A program made the translations under genes and the position numbers. Source: Aureimonas ureilytica DSM 18598 = NBRC 106430 (GTDB lineage: Bacteria > Pseudomonadota > Alphaproteobacteria > Rhizobiales > Rhizobiaceae). Taken from it: a stretch of 64,000 bases of DNA. The notes under the pieces were generated by a model, which searched no databases, was not told the DNA's origin, and saw nothing but the letters and a program-made list of their open reading frames with translations. Below are positions 25,448 to 34,992 of the stretch, piece by piece. Position 1 is the first letter of the stretch, and the number at the start of each line of letters is the position of its first letter. The stretch is from positions 353,551 to 417,550 of the forward strand of contig NZ_ARQE01000001.1 of assembly GCF_000382705.1 (NCBI RefSeq), read 5' to 3'.

Positions 25448-26515
25448 TCAGCGCCGGATCAGATAGGCCTTCAGCCGCTCCAGGCGGAACAGGATGCGGA
25501 AGATGTGGCGGGCGTGCGGGCTGTTCAGGACGCGGCGGCGCAGCACCAGCTTCTTCTTGAAGGACGCGGGGATCGAGGGCATGGCGAGAAGGGTCGCCAC
25601 ATAGTCGTTGGCGATCTGCAGATATTCGCGCTTGTGCGCCGTGTACTTGCCGGGCACGTCCAGCGCGGCGTTGCGCGCTTCCCGCATGATCGGCTGGTGG
25701 AAGCGCTTGATCATCAGATCGCGCACGAAGAAGCGCCCCTTTTCCGGATCGTCGGGAAACAGGCCGATCAGCTTCTGGAAATAGCGCCAGCGCGAGCGCG
25801 CCATGCGGATGCCGTAGGACGTGCTTTCCGTGTGGATGCACCAGACGGTCACGGGCTTCGGCGTGAAGTGGTTCGTGTAGCCGCGCCGGAAGATGCGCAG
25901 GAACAGGTCGTCGTCCTCGTAGCCCATGAACTGCTCGTCGAACCCGTCGACCGCCTCGAAGGCCTCGCGCGCGATCAGCGAGGCGGAGGGCAGGACGTGC
26001 ATGTCGTTGGCGAGAAGATCGGCCAGCGAGGTCTTGGGGTGGGACGAATGGTGACTGACGATGCTGGTGCGCACCACCTGGCCGTCGCCATCGGCCTCGA
26101 ACAACTCGCCATAGACCCAGCCGAAATGCGGATCGTCGTCGGGCATGGCGTCGATCAGCGTCTCGATATGGGTCTTCAGGTAGAAGTCGTCCTGATCGAG
26201 AAAGCAGATGAAGGGCGAGGTCGAATGGCGCACGCCGTGATTGCGCGCGCTGCCCTGGCCGCCGTTCGCCTTGCGCAGGACCGTGAAGCCCATGCGCTCG
26301 GCGATCGCGTCCAGCCGCGCCGCTTCCTCGGCCGTCGATCCGTCATCCACCACCAGGAACTCGGCGGGGGGAACGGTCTGCTCCAGAACGCTGCGGGCCG
26401 AGCGCTCGATGAAGTCCGAACCGTTGTAATAGGGGATGACGACGACGACGGGCGTCTGGCCATGGCGCGCGCGCCGGGCGGCTTCCTCGGCCGGGGTCTT
26501 CGTCCAACTCGTCAT
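25448..26515 (-). CDS. family 2 glycosyltransferase
   Basis: 355 aa. The GT-A fold begins 'VVVVIPYYNGSDFIERSARS' and continues with 'FLVVDDGST', 'ARNHGVRHS' and the metal/nucleotide-sugar motif in 'FLDQDDFYLK'; 'DGFDEQFMGYEDDDLFLRIF' is the acceptor-side ED-type motif. The last 100 residues are basic and without a membrane helix, so the enzyme is cytosolic or peripheral. It likely adds a sugar to a surface polysaccharide or lipid. The ATG at 26515 (MTSWTK) is selected; the frame above it is Arg-rich. Confidence 0.88.
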   Translation of the reverse strand: MTSWTKTPAEEAARRARHGQTPVVVVIPYYNGSDFIERSARSVLEQTVPPAEFLVVDDGSTAEEAARLDAIAERMGFTVLRKANGGQGSARNHGVRHSTSPFICFLDQDDFYLKTHIETLIDAMPDDDPHFGWVYGELFEADGDGQVVRTSIVSHHSSHPKTSLADLLANDMHVLPSASLIAREAFEAVDGFDEQFMGYEDDDLFLRIFRRGYTNHFTPKPVTVWCIHTESTSYGIRMARSRWRYFQKLIGLFPDDPEKGRFFVRDLMIKRFHQPIMREARNAALDVPGKYTAHKREYLQIANDYVATLLAMPSIPASFKKKLVLRRRVLNSPHARHIFRILFRLERLKAYLIRR

Positions 26516-26848
26516 CCATCCATCTCCGGCCGGGGCGCCAAGCGTCTCCTGCGAGACGGTTTGGCCATGCGCGGGCGAGGAACCGGGGAAGGGACTTGCC
26601 CCTCGCGCGAAACGCCGGACGCCTGATGCGCGAGCGCAGCGGCGCCTTCGCAGGAATGCGCGTTCGGGGAACCGCCGGACCGACCCGAGCGGGTTGTCGT
26701 GGCGTCTCTTAACCCTTGCCGCGCGCTTGCACAACGCGCGGTCCTCGCGGCCTGTCAGCCCGAGCCCCTCGCGCCCGTCTCAACGCCGAGGGGCCCACGG
26801 CCCGCGCCCGCCCGTCTCGGCCCGTCTCGACCCTGCGCGCGCGGCCGC
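26516..26848. other. 333-bp gene-free stretch between glycosyltransferase and ankyrin genes
   Basis: It must hold the promoter of the glycosyltransferase (minus strand) and the 3' end signal of the ankyrin gene. A hairpin CCGCGCG/CGCGCGG at about 26718-26740 may be that signal, though it lacks a clear T-run. Nothing else was recognised. Confidence 0.4.
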
Positions 26849-27358
26849 TCAGGGCTCCCGGTCTTCGCCAAGCAGCGCCGGCGTGTCGGCCGCGCCCATG
26901 GCGCGCGCGGCGCCGGCGGCGGTGAGACCCTCCGGCGTGCGGCGCGCGGGGTCCGCGCCGCGTTCCAGAAACAGGCGCACGAGATCGACCCGGTTGAACA
27001 TCGCGGCCATCATCAGCGCCGTGCGCCCGTCCGGCCCGGCCGCGTCCACCGCCGCGCCGCCGTCGAGCAGCGCGCGCGCCGTCGCAGCATGGCCCTTGAA
27101 GGCGCAGCCCGCGAGCGGCGTCTGGCCGCGATCGTTGACGCGGTCCGGGTCGGCGCCCTGGCGCAGGAGAAGCGCGGCAAGCTCGGTGTGCCCGTGATAA
27201 CTCGCCAGCATCAGGAGCGTGTCGCCCTTGTCGTTGGACAGGTTCGGCGGCAGGCCGCGCGCCAGGGCCTCCTCCAGAAAGGCGATGTCGCCCTCGCGCG
27301 CGGCCTGGAACACCCGCGCCGCCAGCGCCAGCGTGTCCTCGTCGAATTGCGGCTCCAT
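26849..27358 (-). CDS. ankyrin repeat protein
   Basis: 169 aa made of about four ankyrin repeats, seen as 'NDKGDTLLMLASYHGHTELA', 'NDRGQTPLAGCAFKGHAATA' and 'GPDGRTALMMAAMFNRVDLV' plus a degenerate first and last repeat. No signal peptide, so a cytosolic protein-binding scaffold. Single small ankyrin proteins of this sort are common in Proteobacteria; partner unknown. Confidence 0.9.
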   Translation of the reverse strand: MEPQFDEDTLALAARVFQAAREGDIAFLEEALARGLPPNLSNDKGDTLLMLASYHGHTELAALLLRQGADPDRVNDRGQTPLAGCAFKGHAATARALLDGGAAVDAAGPDGRTALMMAAMFNRVDLVRLFLERGADPARRTPEGLTAAGAARAMGAADTPALLGEDREP

Positions 27359-27765
27359 GCTCGTTCCCTCGTCGCTCGTCGCTGCGGCCCATTATGGAGC
27401 GCGCCGCGCTCTTGGGTCCCTCGAAACCCCGCCGCGCGGCGTTTGGCAAGCGGGAAAAGAGCGGCGAACGAAGGCGCGGGCGTCTCGCCCTGCCGCGCGG
27501 GACGGAGAGGTCGCGAGGGCGGGGCCATCGCCCGCAAGCGGACAACAGGGGCGGCCGGCGTGTCTCCCGGCTGCGCGCTTCGAACCGCTGCCGCCAGCCC
27601 GCGCCCTCACGGATGGAGAAGGCCGCGCAAGCCGTGTCCGCGATCCGTGAGGGCTCCACGCGGACCACCGCCTCGCCCGCAACGCCGGCTTTCGCGGCCT
27701 CGCGCGAGGGCCTCCGGCGCCCTGCGCTCTTGCTCCCGGCCGCTCACTTGCCCATAGCATGGTCG
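27359..27765. other. 407-bp gene-free divergent region (ankyrin gene / rsmB)
   Basis: All six frames give only Arg/Pro-rich translations. It probably holds both promoters. In several Rhizobiales relatives a DUF1674 gene lies next to rsmB; none was found here. Confidence 0.45.
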
Positions 27766-29199
27766 ATGGAAACACCCCGCACATCCGCCCGCTCCGCCGG
27801 CTCGCCCGGCCGACGCTCCTCCGCTCGCCCCTCCGGCTCGGGAGGGCGCCCGCCCGCCGATCCGCCCAGTGAGCGCCCCGGCATCGCCTCGCGCCGCACC
27901 GCCGCCCGGCTGCTCGCCGCCGTGGTGGACGCGCGCACCTCGGCCGACGGGCTCACCGACCGCCGCCACGGCCATCCCGACTTCCTGCGCCTGCCGCCGC
28001 GCGACCAGGGGCTGGTGCGCGCGATCCTTCTCAGCGCCCTTCGGCGCCGAGGCACGATCGAGGCGATCCTCGACGAATGCCTGGAGCGGCCTTTGCCGGC
28101 GCGCGCGGCGCATCTGCGCCATGTCCTGCATGTCGGCGCGGCGCAGATCCTGTTTCTCGACGTGCCGGATTCGGCGGCGGTCGATCTCGCCGTGGCGCAG
28201 GCCTCCGGCGATCCGCGCTCGGAGCGCTTCGCCGGCCTCGTGAACGCCATCCTGCGCCGCGTGGCGCGCGAGAAGGACGCCTTTCTCGCCCAGTTCGACG
28301 ATCCGCGCCTCGACTGCCCGCCCTGGCTCTGGGCGCGGCTGGAGGCGGCCTATGGCGAGGACGGCGCGCGCGCCATCGTCGCCATGCATCGCCTGCCCGC
28401 GCCGCTCGACTTCACGGCGCGCGGCGAGCCCGCCGCGGTTGCCGAGGCGCTGCAGGCCAGCCTCCTGCCCTTCGGCACGGTGCGGCGCGCGCCGGGCGAG
28501 GAGGCGGTGAGCGATCTGCCGGGCTTCGAGGCGGGCGACTGGTGGGTGCAGGACGCCGCCGCCAGCCTGCCGGCCCGGCTCATGGGCGAGGTGAAGGGCC
28601 TGCGCGTCGCCGATCTCTGCGCCGCGCCCGGCGGCAAGACGGCGCAGCTGGCCGCCAGCGGCGCCGATGTCACGGCGGTGGAGATTTCCCCCTCGCGCCT
28701 GCGCCGCCTGAAGGAGAATTTCGCCCGGCTGAAGCTGGAGGCGCAGTTCGTCGGCAGCGATCTCATGCGTTTCGAGCCGGAAACGCCCTTCGACGCCGTG
28801 CTTCTCGACGCGCCCTGTTCCTCCACCGGCACGATCCGCCGCCATCCCGACGTCGCCTACACCAAGGACGAGACGGAGCTGCGCAAGCTCGCCGAGGTCC
28901 AGGCGCGGCTTCTGGCGCGCGCGGCCGATCTCGTGGCGCCGGGCGGGCTTCTCGTCTTTTCCAACTGCTCGCTCGACCCGATCGAGGGCGAGGAAACGGT
29001 CGCCGCCTTCCTCGCTTCGCGCACCGACTACACGGTGGAGCCGGTGCGCGAGGAGGAGGTTCCGGGCCTCGGCGAGGCCGTGTCGGCTTCGGGCTTCCTG
29101 CGCACGACGCCCGCCATGCTGAGGCGGGACACGCCCGAGCTGTCCGGCCTCGACGGCTTCTTCGCCGCCCGCCTGCGCCGCGCCGCGACCGCGCGCTAG
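27766..29199 (+). CDS. rsmB: 16S rRNA (cytosine-C5) methyltransferase RsmB/Fmu family
   Basis: 477 aa. The N-terminal NusB-like RNA-binding domain ('RRTAARLLAAVVDART', 'RDQGLVRAILLSALRRRGTIE') is followed by a Rossmann-fold methyltransferase: SAM loop 'DLCAAPGGKTAQLAASGADV' near 283, motif IV 'LDAPCSSTGTIRRHPD' near 346, and the second cysteine in 'FSNCSLDPIEGEE' near 398. The two cysteines are the catalytic pair of 5-methylcytosine RNA methyltransferases; m5C967 of 16S rRNA is the known target of RsmB. The ATG at 27766 is the most likely start because upstream translation is a low-complexity shadow. Neighbourhood with the heparinase-like gene and purH is the usual rhizobial order. Confidence 0.9.
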   Translation: METPRTSARSAGSPGRRSSARPSGSGGRPPADPPSERPGIASRRTAARLLAAVVDARTSADGLTDRRHGHPDFLRLPPRDQGLVRAILLSALRRRGTIEAILDECLERPLPARAAHLRHVLHVGAAQILFLDVPDSAAVDLAVAQASGDPRSERFAGLVNAILRRVAREKDAFLAQFDDPRLDCPPWLWARLEAAYGEDGARAIVAMHRLPAPLDFTARGEPAAVAEALQASLLPFGTVRRAPGEEAVSDLPGFEAGDWWVQDAAASLPARLMGEVKGLRVADLCAAPGGKTAQLAASGADVTAVEISPSRLRRLKENFARLKLEAQFVGSDLMRFEPETPFDAVLLDAPCSSTGTIRRHPDVAYTKDETELRKLAEVQARLLARAADLVAPGGLLVFSNCSLDPIEGEETVAAFLASRTDYTVEPVREEEVPGLGEAVSASGFLRTTPAMLRRDTPELSGLDGFFAARLRRAATAR

Positions 29200-29573
29200 A
29201 GCATGTCCAGCGAAAGCCGAGTCGGCTTTCGCGCCCGGACAGGCTCTGGACGCCTGCCCAGCGAAGGCCGGACCGGCTTTCGAGGGGCGGAGCGACACGC
29301 CGGGGATGGGGCGGGTGCCTGTTCGCTCCACCCCCCCGAAGGCCGGCTTTCGCCCTCCCGTCCGGGTCGCCGACGCCTTGGGAAGACCCGTCCTGACGGG
29401 AATGTGTTGGGCGGGACGGCGCCCCGTTTCGGCCACAATGCCTGTCATTAGCGCGGTGTTAACCCTGCTCGTCGAAAAATCGGCGCAACACGACAGGCCG
29501 GCCGAGGCCCCCTCCTGCGACGCGCGCAGGGCTGGGGCAGAAGGCCCGGCATCGTTGGTCGGGGGAAGTTGCG
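29200..29573. other. 374-bp gene-free region between rsmB and the heparinase-like gene
   Basis: The first 155 bp contain three related palindromes (listed as a repeat). The last part is AT-richer and includes TTAACCC, probably the promoter of the heparinase-like gene. No open frame in it looks coding. Confidence 0.5.
29210..29352. repeat. three related palindromic hairpin repeats
   Basis: Three copies of a palindrome of the type CGAARGCCG-N(0-3)-CGGCTTTCG at 29210-29232, 29262-29282 and 29337-29352. All can form hairpins of 8-10 bp. They directly follow the rsmB stop, so the first may act in termination; as a set they resemble a REP-like element. Confidence 0.6.
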
Positions 29574-31259
29574 ATGACGACGGGATTTGTCGACGAGCCA
29601 CGCTTGGCGGGGCTGATGGTCCGCGAGACGGTGCGTCGTCTGCGCGGTGTCGGGCCGGCGATCGTCGGCTTCGCGCCGCTCGCCGGCCGGCGCGCCGGCC
29701 GCATCCTGGCCGTGCCGGTGGACCTGCGCCGGGCCGAGCCGAGCTTCGTCGAGACCTTCTATTCCGGCCGCCTGTCGCTCGCCGGCCATGACGTCGAGTT
29801 CGGAAGCCGCTCGCCCTTCCTCCTGCGCGGCGCGCCGCGAAGCTGGATGGCGGAACTGCACGGCTTCGGATGGCTGCGCCATTTCACCGAGACCGGCGAC
29901 GCGCTGTCGGCCGAGCAGGCGCGCGTTCTGGTGGCGGATTGGCTCGTCCTCGATCGCCGCGCCCTGCCGCGCCTCGCCTTCGACCACGAGGTCGCCGCCC
30001 GCCGCCTGATCAGCTGGCTCGCCCATGCGCCGATCGTGCTCGCCCAGGCGCACGCGCCCTTCCGCCGACGCTTCGAAACCGCGCTGGCCCGCGAAGCGCG
30101 CCGCTTGTCGCGCGCCAGCGCCTCGGCGCCGGAGGGCCTGCCGCGCCTTCTGGTTCGCATCGCGCTCGCCACCGCCGCGCTCTGCCAGCCCGGCCGCCGC
30201 TCGCTCGTGCGCCCCGCCGCCAAGCTCCTGTCGGACGAGCTCGACCGGCAGATCTATCCCGATGGCGGCCATATCTCGCGCAACCCCGCCGCGATCCCGG
30301 CGCTGCTCGCCGATCTCCTGCCGCTGCGCCAGCTCTTCGCCCATCGCAACCAGGCGGTGCCGCGCGCCCTGTTCAGCGCGATCGACCGGATGCTGCCGGC
30401 GCTGCGCTTCTTCCTGCATGGCGACGGCGCGGTGGCCCTCTTCAACGGCGCGGCGCTCGCCGATCGTTCGCTCCTCGCCCTGCTCCTGCGCTACGACGAA
30501 ACGCTCGGCGAGCCGGCTTCCGCGCTGCGCCAGACCGGCTATCAGCGCTTGGCGGCCGGCGGCACGGTGCTTCTCGCCGACACCGGCCTGCCGCCCGCGC
30601 CCGCCCATGCGGGCGAGGCCCATGCCGGCACGCTCGCCTTCGAGTTCTCCTCCGGGCGTCGGCGCATGGTGGTGAATTGCGGCGCGACCACCCGCGCCGA
30701 GGATGCCGGTCGGCGTCTGGCGCGCAACACGGCGGCGCATTCGACCCTCGTGCTCGGCGATCATTCCTCCTCGCGCTTCGCCAAATCGCCGATCCTCGAC
30801 CGCTATCTCGGCGTGCCGCTCCTGCCGGGGCCGACCCGCGTGCCGGCCTCGCGCGAGGACACGGGCGAAGGGCATCTCCTCACCGCCGCCCATGACGGCT
30901 ACCGGCTTCCCTTCGGCTTCGTGCACGAGCGGCAGATTCACCTTTCCGGCGACGGACGGCGGATCGAGGGCGTCGACCGCCTGTTCCAGGCGACCGGGCG
31001 GAACCAGCGCCCGGCCGGCGACCCGCCGCTCGGCATGTTGCGCTTCCATCTCCACCCGGACGTGACGGCCGACGAGACGCAAAGCGGCATCCGCCTCCAG
31101 CATGGCGACGAGATCTGGTGGTTCCGCAGCGAGGTCCCGGCGCGGCTGGAGGATTCCATCTTCTTCGCCGATCCGGCCGGCGCGCGCCCGAGCGCGCAGA
31201 TTTCGGTCGTGTTCGACCCGATGGAGCGCACCCAGCTCGGCTGGTGCTTCGAGCGATAG
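29574..31259 (+). CDS. heparinase II/III family protein
   Basis: 561 aa. The N-terminal half is an alpha-helical toroid region ('SFVETFYSGRLSLAGHDV', 'ISWLAHAPIVLAQAH', 'SDELDRQIYPDGGHISRNP') and the C-terminal half a beta-sandwich heparinase II/III domain ('VVNCGATT', 'ARNTAAHSTLVLGDHSSSRF', 'GIRLQHGDEIWWFRS'). No signal peptide is evident. Proteins of this kind stand between rsmB and purH in many rhizobia; the true substrate is unknown and may be an endogenous glycan. The His/Asn-rich 'AHSTL' stretch resembles the lyase catalytic motif. Confidence 0.88.
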   Translation: MTTGFVDEPRLAGLMVRETVRRLRGVGPAIVGFAPLAGRRAGRILAVPVDLRRAEPSFVETFYSGRLSLAGHDVEFGSRSPFLLRGAPRSWMAELHGFGWLRHFTETGDALSAEQARVLVADWLVLDRRALPRLAFDHEVAARRLISWLAHAPIVLAQAHAPFRRRFETALAREARRLSRASASAPEGLPRLLVRIALATAALCQPGRRSLVRPAAKLLSDELDRQIYPDGGHISRNPAAIPALLADLLPLRQLFAHRNQAVPRALFSAIDRMLPALRFFLHGDGAVALFNGAALADRSLLALLLRYDETLGEPASALRQTGYQRLAAGGTVLLADTGLPPAPAHAGEAHAGTLAFEFSSGRRRMVVNCGATTRAEDAGRRLARNTAAHSTLVLGDHSSSRFAKSPILDRYLGVPLLPGPTRVPASREDTGEGHLLTAAHDGYRLPFGFVHERQIHLSGDGRRIEGVDRLFQATGRNQRPAGDPPLGMLRFHLHPDVTADETQSGIRLQHGDEIWWFRSEVPARLEDSIFFADPAGARPSAQISVVFDPMERTQLGWCFER

Positions 31260-31385
31260 GCGCGGCCCATTCCCCTCCGTCGGCCGGGTGAGACTTGGCC
31301 GACGAAGGATCGACGGGCGGCGAATGGCTGACGCGAGGCGGGCAGGCGCTATCTACCCGTTTCACCGCTCGGGAGCCCGGCCGCC

Positions 31386-31553
31386 ATGTCTCGCCTTCTT
31401 CTTCTCGCCGCGCTCGGCGCCTGTCTTGCCGGCTGCGGCATGAACCGGGCCGTCGCGGTTCTGCCCAACACGCTGGACGATCTCGGCCGGCGCACCGAGC
31501 CCCTGCGCGAAGGGCGCCAGCCCGGCGACGAAGCCTTGGCGGCGGCGCGCTGA
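31386..31553 (+). CDS. small putative lipoprotein (55 aa)
   Basis: A short frame with a clear lipoprotein signal: positively charged start 'MSRLLLLAALGACLAGC' with lipobox LAGC and Cys17 as lipid anchor. The mature part is only about 38 residues, charged and without recognised domain. It sits 126 bp after the heparinase-like gene. Support comes from the signal sequence alone. Confidence 0.5.
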   Translation: MSRLLLLAALGACLAGCGMNRAVAVLPNTLDDLGRRTEPLREGRQPGDEALAAAR

Positions 31554-31580
31554 AGCCGCCGTTCCCACCCGGTAAGCCGG

Positions 31581-31988
31581 CTAATCTCTGTCGGTGCCGA
31601 GAACCTGCGCTGCGACTTCCACGGCTTTCGAGAGCGGCGCGGGAAGCGCATCCAGCGCGAACCAGCCGAGCGCCTCGTGCTTGTGCGGCTCGACGATGCG
31701 CGGCTCGCCCGTGAAACGATCCGCCCGATAGACCGGCGACACCCAATGCGTATCCGCCTCGCGATCGATCAGGTCCACCACGCAGAGAAGCGCGAGCGGG
31801 CCGACCGCGATCCCGAGTTCCTCGGCCGTTTCGCGCGCGGCCGCCGTCTCGGTCGGCTCGAACGGATCGACCTTGCCGCCCGGAAAGCTCCAGCTGCCCG
31901 CTTCCGGCGCGCCGCGCCGCTGGACGAGAAGGAGCCGCCCCTCCCGCAGGATCGCCACGCCGCAGCCGACACGCGGTTCACTCGCCAT
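31581..31988 (-). CDS. Nudix hydrolase (MutT/ADP-ribose pyrophosphatase-like)
   Basis: 135 aa. The complete Nudix box GX5EX7REUXEEXGU is visible from 'GGKVDPFE' to 'RETAEELGI' (about residues 37-60), giving the Mg-binding helix. The fold lacks extra domains, so it is a small MutT-like or NUDT15-like nucleoside diphosphate-X hydrolase; substrate unknown. The ATG at 31988 (MASEPRVG) is taken, an alternative ATG five codons upstream is possible. Confidence 0.9.
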   Translation of the reverse strand: MASEPRVGCGVAILREGRLLLVQRRGAPEAGSWSFPGGKVDPFEPTETAAARETAEELGIAVGPLALLCVVDLIDREADTHWVSPVYRADRFTGEPRIVEPHKHEALGWFALDALPAPLSKAVEVAAQVLGTDRD

Positions 31989-32217
31989 CGCAGGTCCTTC
32001 CATTGTGTGCGGGTCGCTTCTACCGGCAAACCGGCGCGCGCGCCAAGCGGGCGGGGCAGGGGAGGCGGGGCGGTTTCGGTGCGGCCGAGCGGGGATCGGC
32101 GCGTTCGGCTGGGCTCGCCGGCCTTGTGAGCGGCGGGTTTGCGCACTATGGGGAGGCGATCCGCCGGGGCCGCGCCCCGATCCGCCGATCGCCCTTTCCA
32201 GCCTGGAGTGCCCGCCC

Positions 32218-33831
32218 ATGGCCGTCGCCGCCAATCTTTATCCCGCCCCCGATCGTCATCCGGTGCGCCGGGCGCTCCTGTCCGTCTTCGACAAGACCGG
32301 GCTCGTGGATCTGGCGCGGGGCCTCTCGGCGCGCGGCGTCGAACTCGTTTCCACCGGCGGCACGCGCGCCGCGATCGAAGCGGCCGGCCTGCCGGTGCGC
32401 GACGTGTCGGAGCTGACCGGCTTTCCCGAGATCATGGACGGGCGCGTGAAGACGCTGCACCCCGGCGTCCATGGGGGGCTCCTCGGCATGCGCGCCGACC
32501 CCGCTCATCAGGCGGCGATGGACACGCACGGCATTTTCGGCCTCGACCTTCTCGTGGTCAATCTCTACCCCTTCGCGCAGACCGTCGCGTCGGGCGCCGA
32601 CAAGGCTTCGATCATCGAGAATATCGACATCGGCGGCCCGGCCATGATCCGCGCCGGCGCCAAGAACCACGCCTATGTCAGCGTGCTCACCGACCCGGCC
32701 GACTACGACGCCTTCCTCGCCGCGCTGGACGAAGGCAAGGGCGAGGTCGAACTCGACCTGCGCCGCCGCCTCGCCGGCAAGGCCTATGGGCTGACGGCGA
32801 GCTACGACGCGGCGGTCTCGGCCTGGTTCGCGGGCGTCACGCAGGATGTCGCCCCGGCGCGGCGCGCCTTCGCCGGCACGCTCTCCTCCTCGCTGCGCTA
32901 TGGCGAGAACCCGCACCAGACCGCGAGCTTCTATCTCGACGGCTCCAACCGCGCCGGCGTCGCCACCGCGCGGCAGGTGCAGGGCAAGGAACTGTCCTAC
33001 AACAACATCAATGACACCGACGCCGCCTTCGAGCTCGTGGCCGAGTTCGACCCCGCCCGCACCGCCGCCGTCGCCATCATCAAGCACGCCAACCCCTGCG
33101 GCGTGGCGGAGGGCGGCACGCTTCTCGACGCTTATGCCAAGGCGCTCGCCTGCGACCCGGTCTCGGCCTTCGGCGGCATCGTGGCGCTGAACCGCAAGCT
33201 CGACGCACAATCGGCCGCCGAGATCGTCAAGGTCTTCACCGAGGTCATCATCGCGCCGGAAGCGGACGAGGAGGCGATCGCCCTCGTCGCGGCCAAGAAG
33301 AACCTGCGCCTCCTCCTGACCGGCGGCCTGCCCGACCCGCGCGCACCCGGCCTTCTCGTGAAGTCCGTCGCCGGCGGCCTCCTTGTCCAGAGCCGCGATT
33401 CCGGCACGGTGGACGCGCTCGACCTCAAGGTCGTCACCAAGCGCGCGCCGAGCGAACAGGAAATGGCGGATCTGCGCTTCGCCTTCCGCGTCGCCAAGCA
33501 TGTGAAGTCCAACGCCATCGTCTATGCCAAGGATCTGGCGACGGTCGGCATCGGCGCCGGCCAGATGAGCCGCGTGGATTCGGCCCGCATCGCCGCCCGC
33601 AAGGCCGAGGACGCCGCGCAGGCGGCCGGCGGCCAAGTGCTGACGCGCGGCTCGGCGGTGGCCTCCGACGCCTTCTTCCCCTTCGCGGACGGTCTCCTTT
33701 CGGCGGTCGCGGCCGGCGCGACGGCGGTGATCCAGCCGGGCGGCTCGATGCGCGACCAGGAGGTGATCGACGCCGCCGACGAGCACGGCATCGCCATGGT
33801 CTTCACGGGCATGCGCCATTTCCGCCATTGA
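32218..33831 (+). CDS. purH: bifunctional AICAR formyltransferase / IMP cyclohydrolase
   Basis: 537 aa cytosolic enzyme for the last two steps of purine synthesis. The N-terminal MGS-like cyclohydrolase domain contains '[20 protein letters not shown]', '[15 protein letters not shown]' and '[13 protein letters not shown]'. The C-terminal transformylase part has '[12 protein letters not shown]', '[13 protein letters not shown]' and the catalytic '[12 protein letters not shown]'. It ends with the conserved '[14 protein letters not shown]'. Length is standard. A perfect terminator follows at 33878. Confidence 0.97.
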   Translation: MAVAANLYPAPDRHPVRRALLSVFDKTGLVDLARGLSARGVELVSTGGTRAAIEAAGLPVRDVSELTGFPEIMDGRVKTLHPGVHGGLLGMRADPAHQAAMDTHGIFGLDLLVVNLYPFAQTVASGADKASIIENIDIGGPAMIRAGAKNHAYVSVLTDPADYDAFLAALDEGKGEVELDLRRRLAGKAYGLTASYDAAVSAWFAGVTQDVAPARRAFAGTLSSSLRYGENPHQTASFYLDGSNRAGVATARQVQGKELSYNNINDTDAAFELVAEFDPARTAAVAIIKHANPCGVAEGGTLLDAYAKALACDPVSAFGGIVALNRKLDAQSAAEIVKVFTEVIIAPEADEEAIALVAAKKNLRLLLTGGLPDPRAPGLLVKSVAGGLLVQSRDSGTVDALDLKVVTKRAPSEQEMADLRFAFRVAKHVKSNAIVYAKDLATVGIGAGQMSRVDSARIAARKAEDAAQAAGGQVLTRGSAVASDAFFPFADGLLSAVAAGATAVIQPGGSMRDQEVIDAADEHGIAMVFTGMRHFRH

Positions 33832-33877
33832 GGCGCGCCGCGCCGCTCCGTGCGGATCGTCAGCGGTTTCGATTTGG

Positions 33878-33914
33878 CAAAGGCCGCCGGTTCGCCCGGC
33901 GGCCTTTGGCGTTT
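33878..33914 (+). terminator. rho-independent terminator of purH
   Basis: A perfect 13-bp stem (CAAAGGCCGCCGG / CCGGCGGCCTTTG) with a 5-base loop, followed by GGCGTTTT. Confidence 0.85.
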
Positions 33915-33962
33915 TCAGGCCGAGGCCTTGGGATGGCTTGTGTTCGCTTTGGGATCGTGCTT

Positions 33963-33979
33963 ACTTTGCATTACAAAGT
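33963..33979. promoter_or_regulatory. operator candidate ACTTTG-N5-CAAAGT upstream of the membrane protein gene
   Basis: Perfect 6-bp inverted repeat with a 5-bp spacer, ending 9 bp before the ATG of the membrane protein. The same CTTTG-N5-CAAAG layout occurs over the start of uppS at 34993-35007. The winged-helix regulator encoded between them is the natural binding partner. Confidence 0.6.
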
Positions 33980-33988
33980 GAGGACGTC

Positions 33989-34603
33989 ATGGGCGACTAC
34001 GAACGGGCCTTGGCCGATATCGACGACATCCGCAGTCGGATGGCGGCGAGCACCGTGTTTCATGGGCTCGGTCCCGCCGCGCTCGCGACGACGGGTGGTC
34101 TCGCCATCGCCACCGCTCTCGTGCAGGGCGCGCTGATCGCCGTCCCGGCGGAGCGCCCCGGCCTGTTCTTCGCCGGGTGGATCGCGGTCGCCGTCGTCAG
34201 CGTGGTGCTGGTGGGGGCCGAGATGGTCGTGCGCTCGCGCCGCCACCATGCGGGCCTTGCCGATGCGATGATTTTCCAGGCGGTGCACCAGTTCCTGCCG
34301 GCCGGCGCGGCGGGCGCGGCGCTCGCGCTGATCCTCGCCCGCTTCGCGCCGGACGCGCTGTGGATGCTGCCGGGCCTCTGGCAGATCCTCGTCAGCCTCG
34401 GCCTCTTTGCCGCCGCCCCGTCGCTGCCGCGCGGCACCCTGATCGCGGCCGCCTGGTACTTCGTCGCCGGCTGCGCCGTTCTCATGCTGGAGGGCTCGGC
34501 GCCCACGCTCTCGCCCTGGTCGATGGGTGTGCCCTTCGCGGTCGGGCAGCTGCTTCTCGCCGCCGTCGTCCGCCATGCTTCGGGAGATCACGATGCAAGA
34601 TAG
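33989..34603 (+). CDS. hypothetical integral membrane protein
   Basis: 204 aa with about six hydrophobic segments after a short charged N terminus ('MGDYERALADIDDIRSRMAA'). No domain family is recognised with confidence. Its last 11 bp overlap the start of the winged-helix regulator gene, so the two are cotranscribed and probably translationally coupled. Such membrane protein/regulator pairs occur as self-regulated cassettes. The start at 33989 places the ATG right after the operator-like repeat. Confidence 0.78.
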   Translation: MGDYERALADIDDIRSRMAASTVFHGLGPAALATTGGLAIATALVQGALIAVPAERPGLFFAGWIAVAVVSVVLVGAEMVVRSRRHHAGLADAMIFQAVHQFLPAGAAGAALALILARFAPDALWMLPGLWQILVSLGLFAAAPSLPRGTLIAAAWYFVAGCAVLMLEGSAPTLSPWSMGVPFAVGQLLLAAVVRHASGDHDAR

Positions 34604-34964
34604 CGCCGCGCCCTTTTCCTATGACGGCCTCGACCGCGTGATCCACGAGAAGGCGCGGCTCGGGATCATGACTTCGCTCGCCGGCCACGCGAAGGGCCTC
34701 GCCTTCGCCGATCTGAAACGGCTCTGCGGCCTCACCGACGGCAACCTGTCGCGCCATCTCCAGGTGCTGGAAGAGGCCGGGCTCGTCGCGATCGACAAGG
34801 TGTTCGAGGGCAAGCGCCCGCTCACCACCTGCCGCCTGACGGCGGCCGGCCGCGCGCGTTTCCTGGATTATCTCGCCGTGCTCGAACGCGTCGTGCGCGA
34901 CGCGGCGGAGCTCGCCAAGACGAGCGGCGCGGACGCCCCCGCCTTGCGCCCGCGCAACGCCTGA
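34593..34964 (+). CDS. winged-helix transcriptional regulator (HTH_27/MarR-like)
   Basis: 123 aa. The DNA-binding domain is '[20 protein letters not shown]' followed by '[20 protein letters not shown]' and the wing '[21 protein letters not shown]', the pattern of small standalone winged-helix proteins. The ATG at 34593 has a GGGAGA site and overlaps the preceding gene. It is followed within 36 bp by uppS. The matching inverted repeats on both sides of the gene pair suggest that it controls this cassette, including itself. Confidence 0.85.
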   Translation: MQDSAAPFSYDGLDRVIHEKARLGIMTSLAGHAKGLAFADLKRLCGLTDGNLSRHLQVLEEAGLVAIDKVFEGKRPLTTCRLTAAGRARFLDYLAVLERVVRDAAELAKTSGADAPALRPRNA

Positions 34965-34992
34965 CCCCTTCCCGAATTTTTTTGCACTGGAG

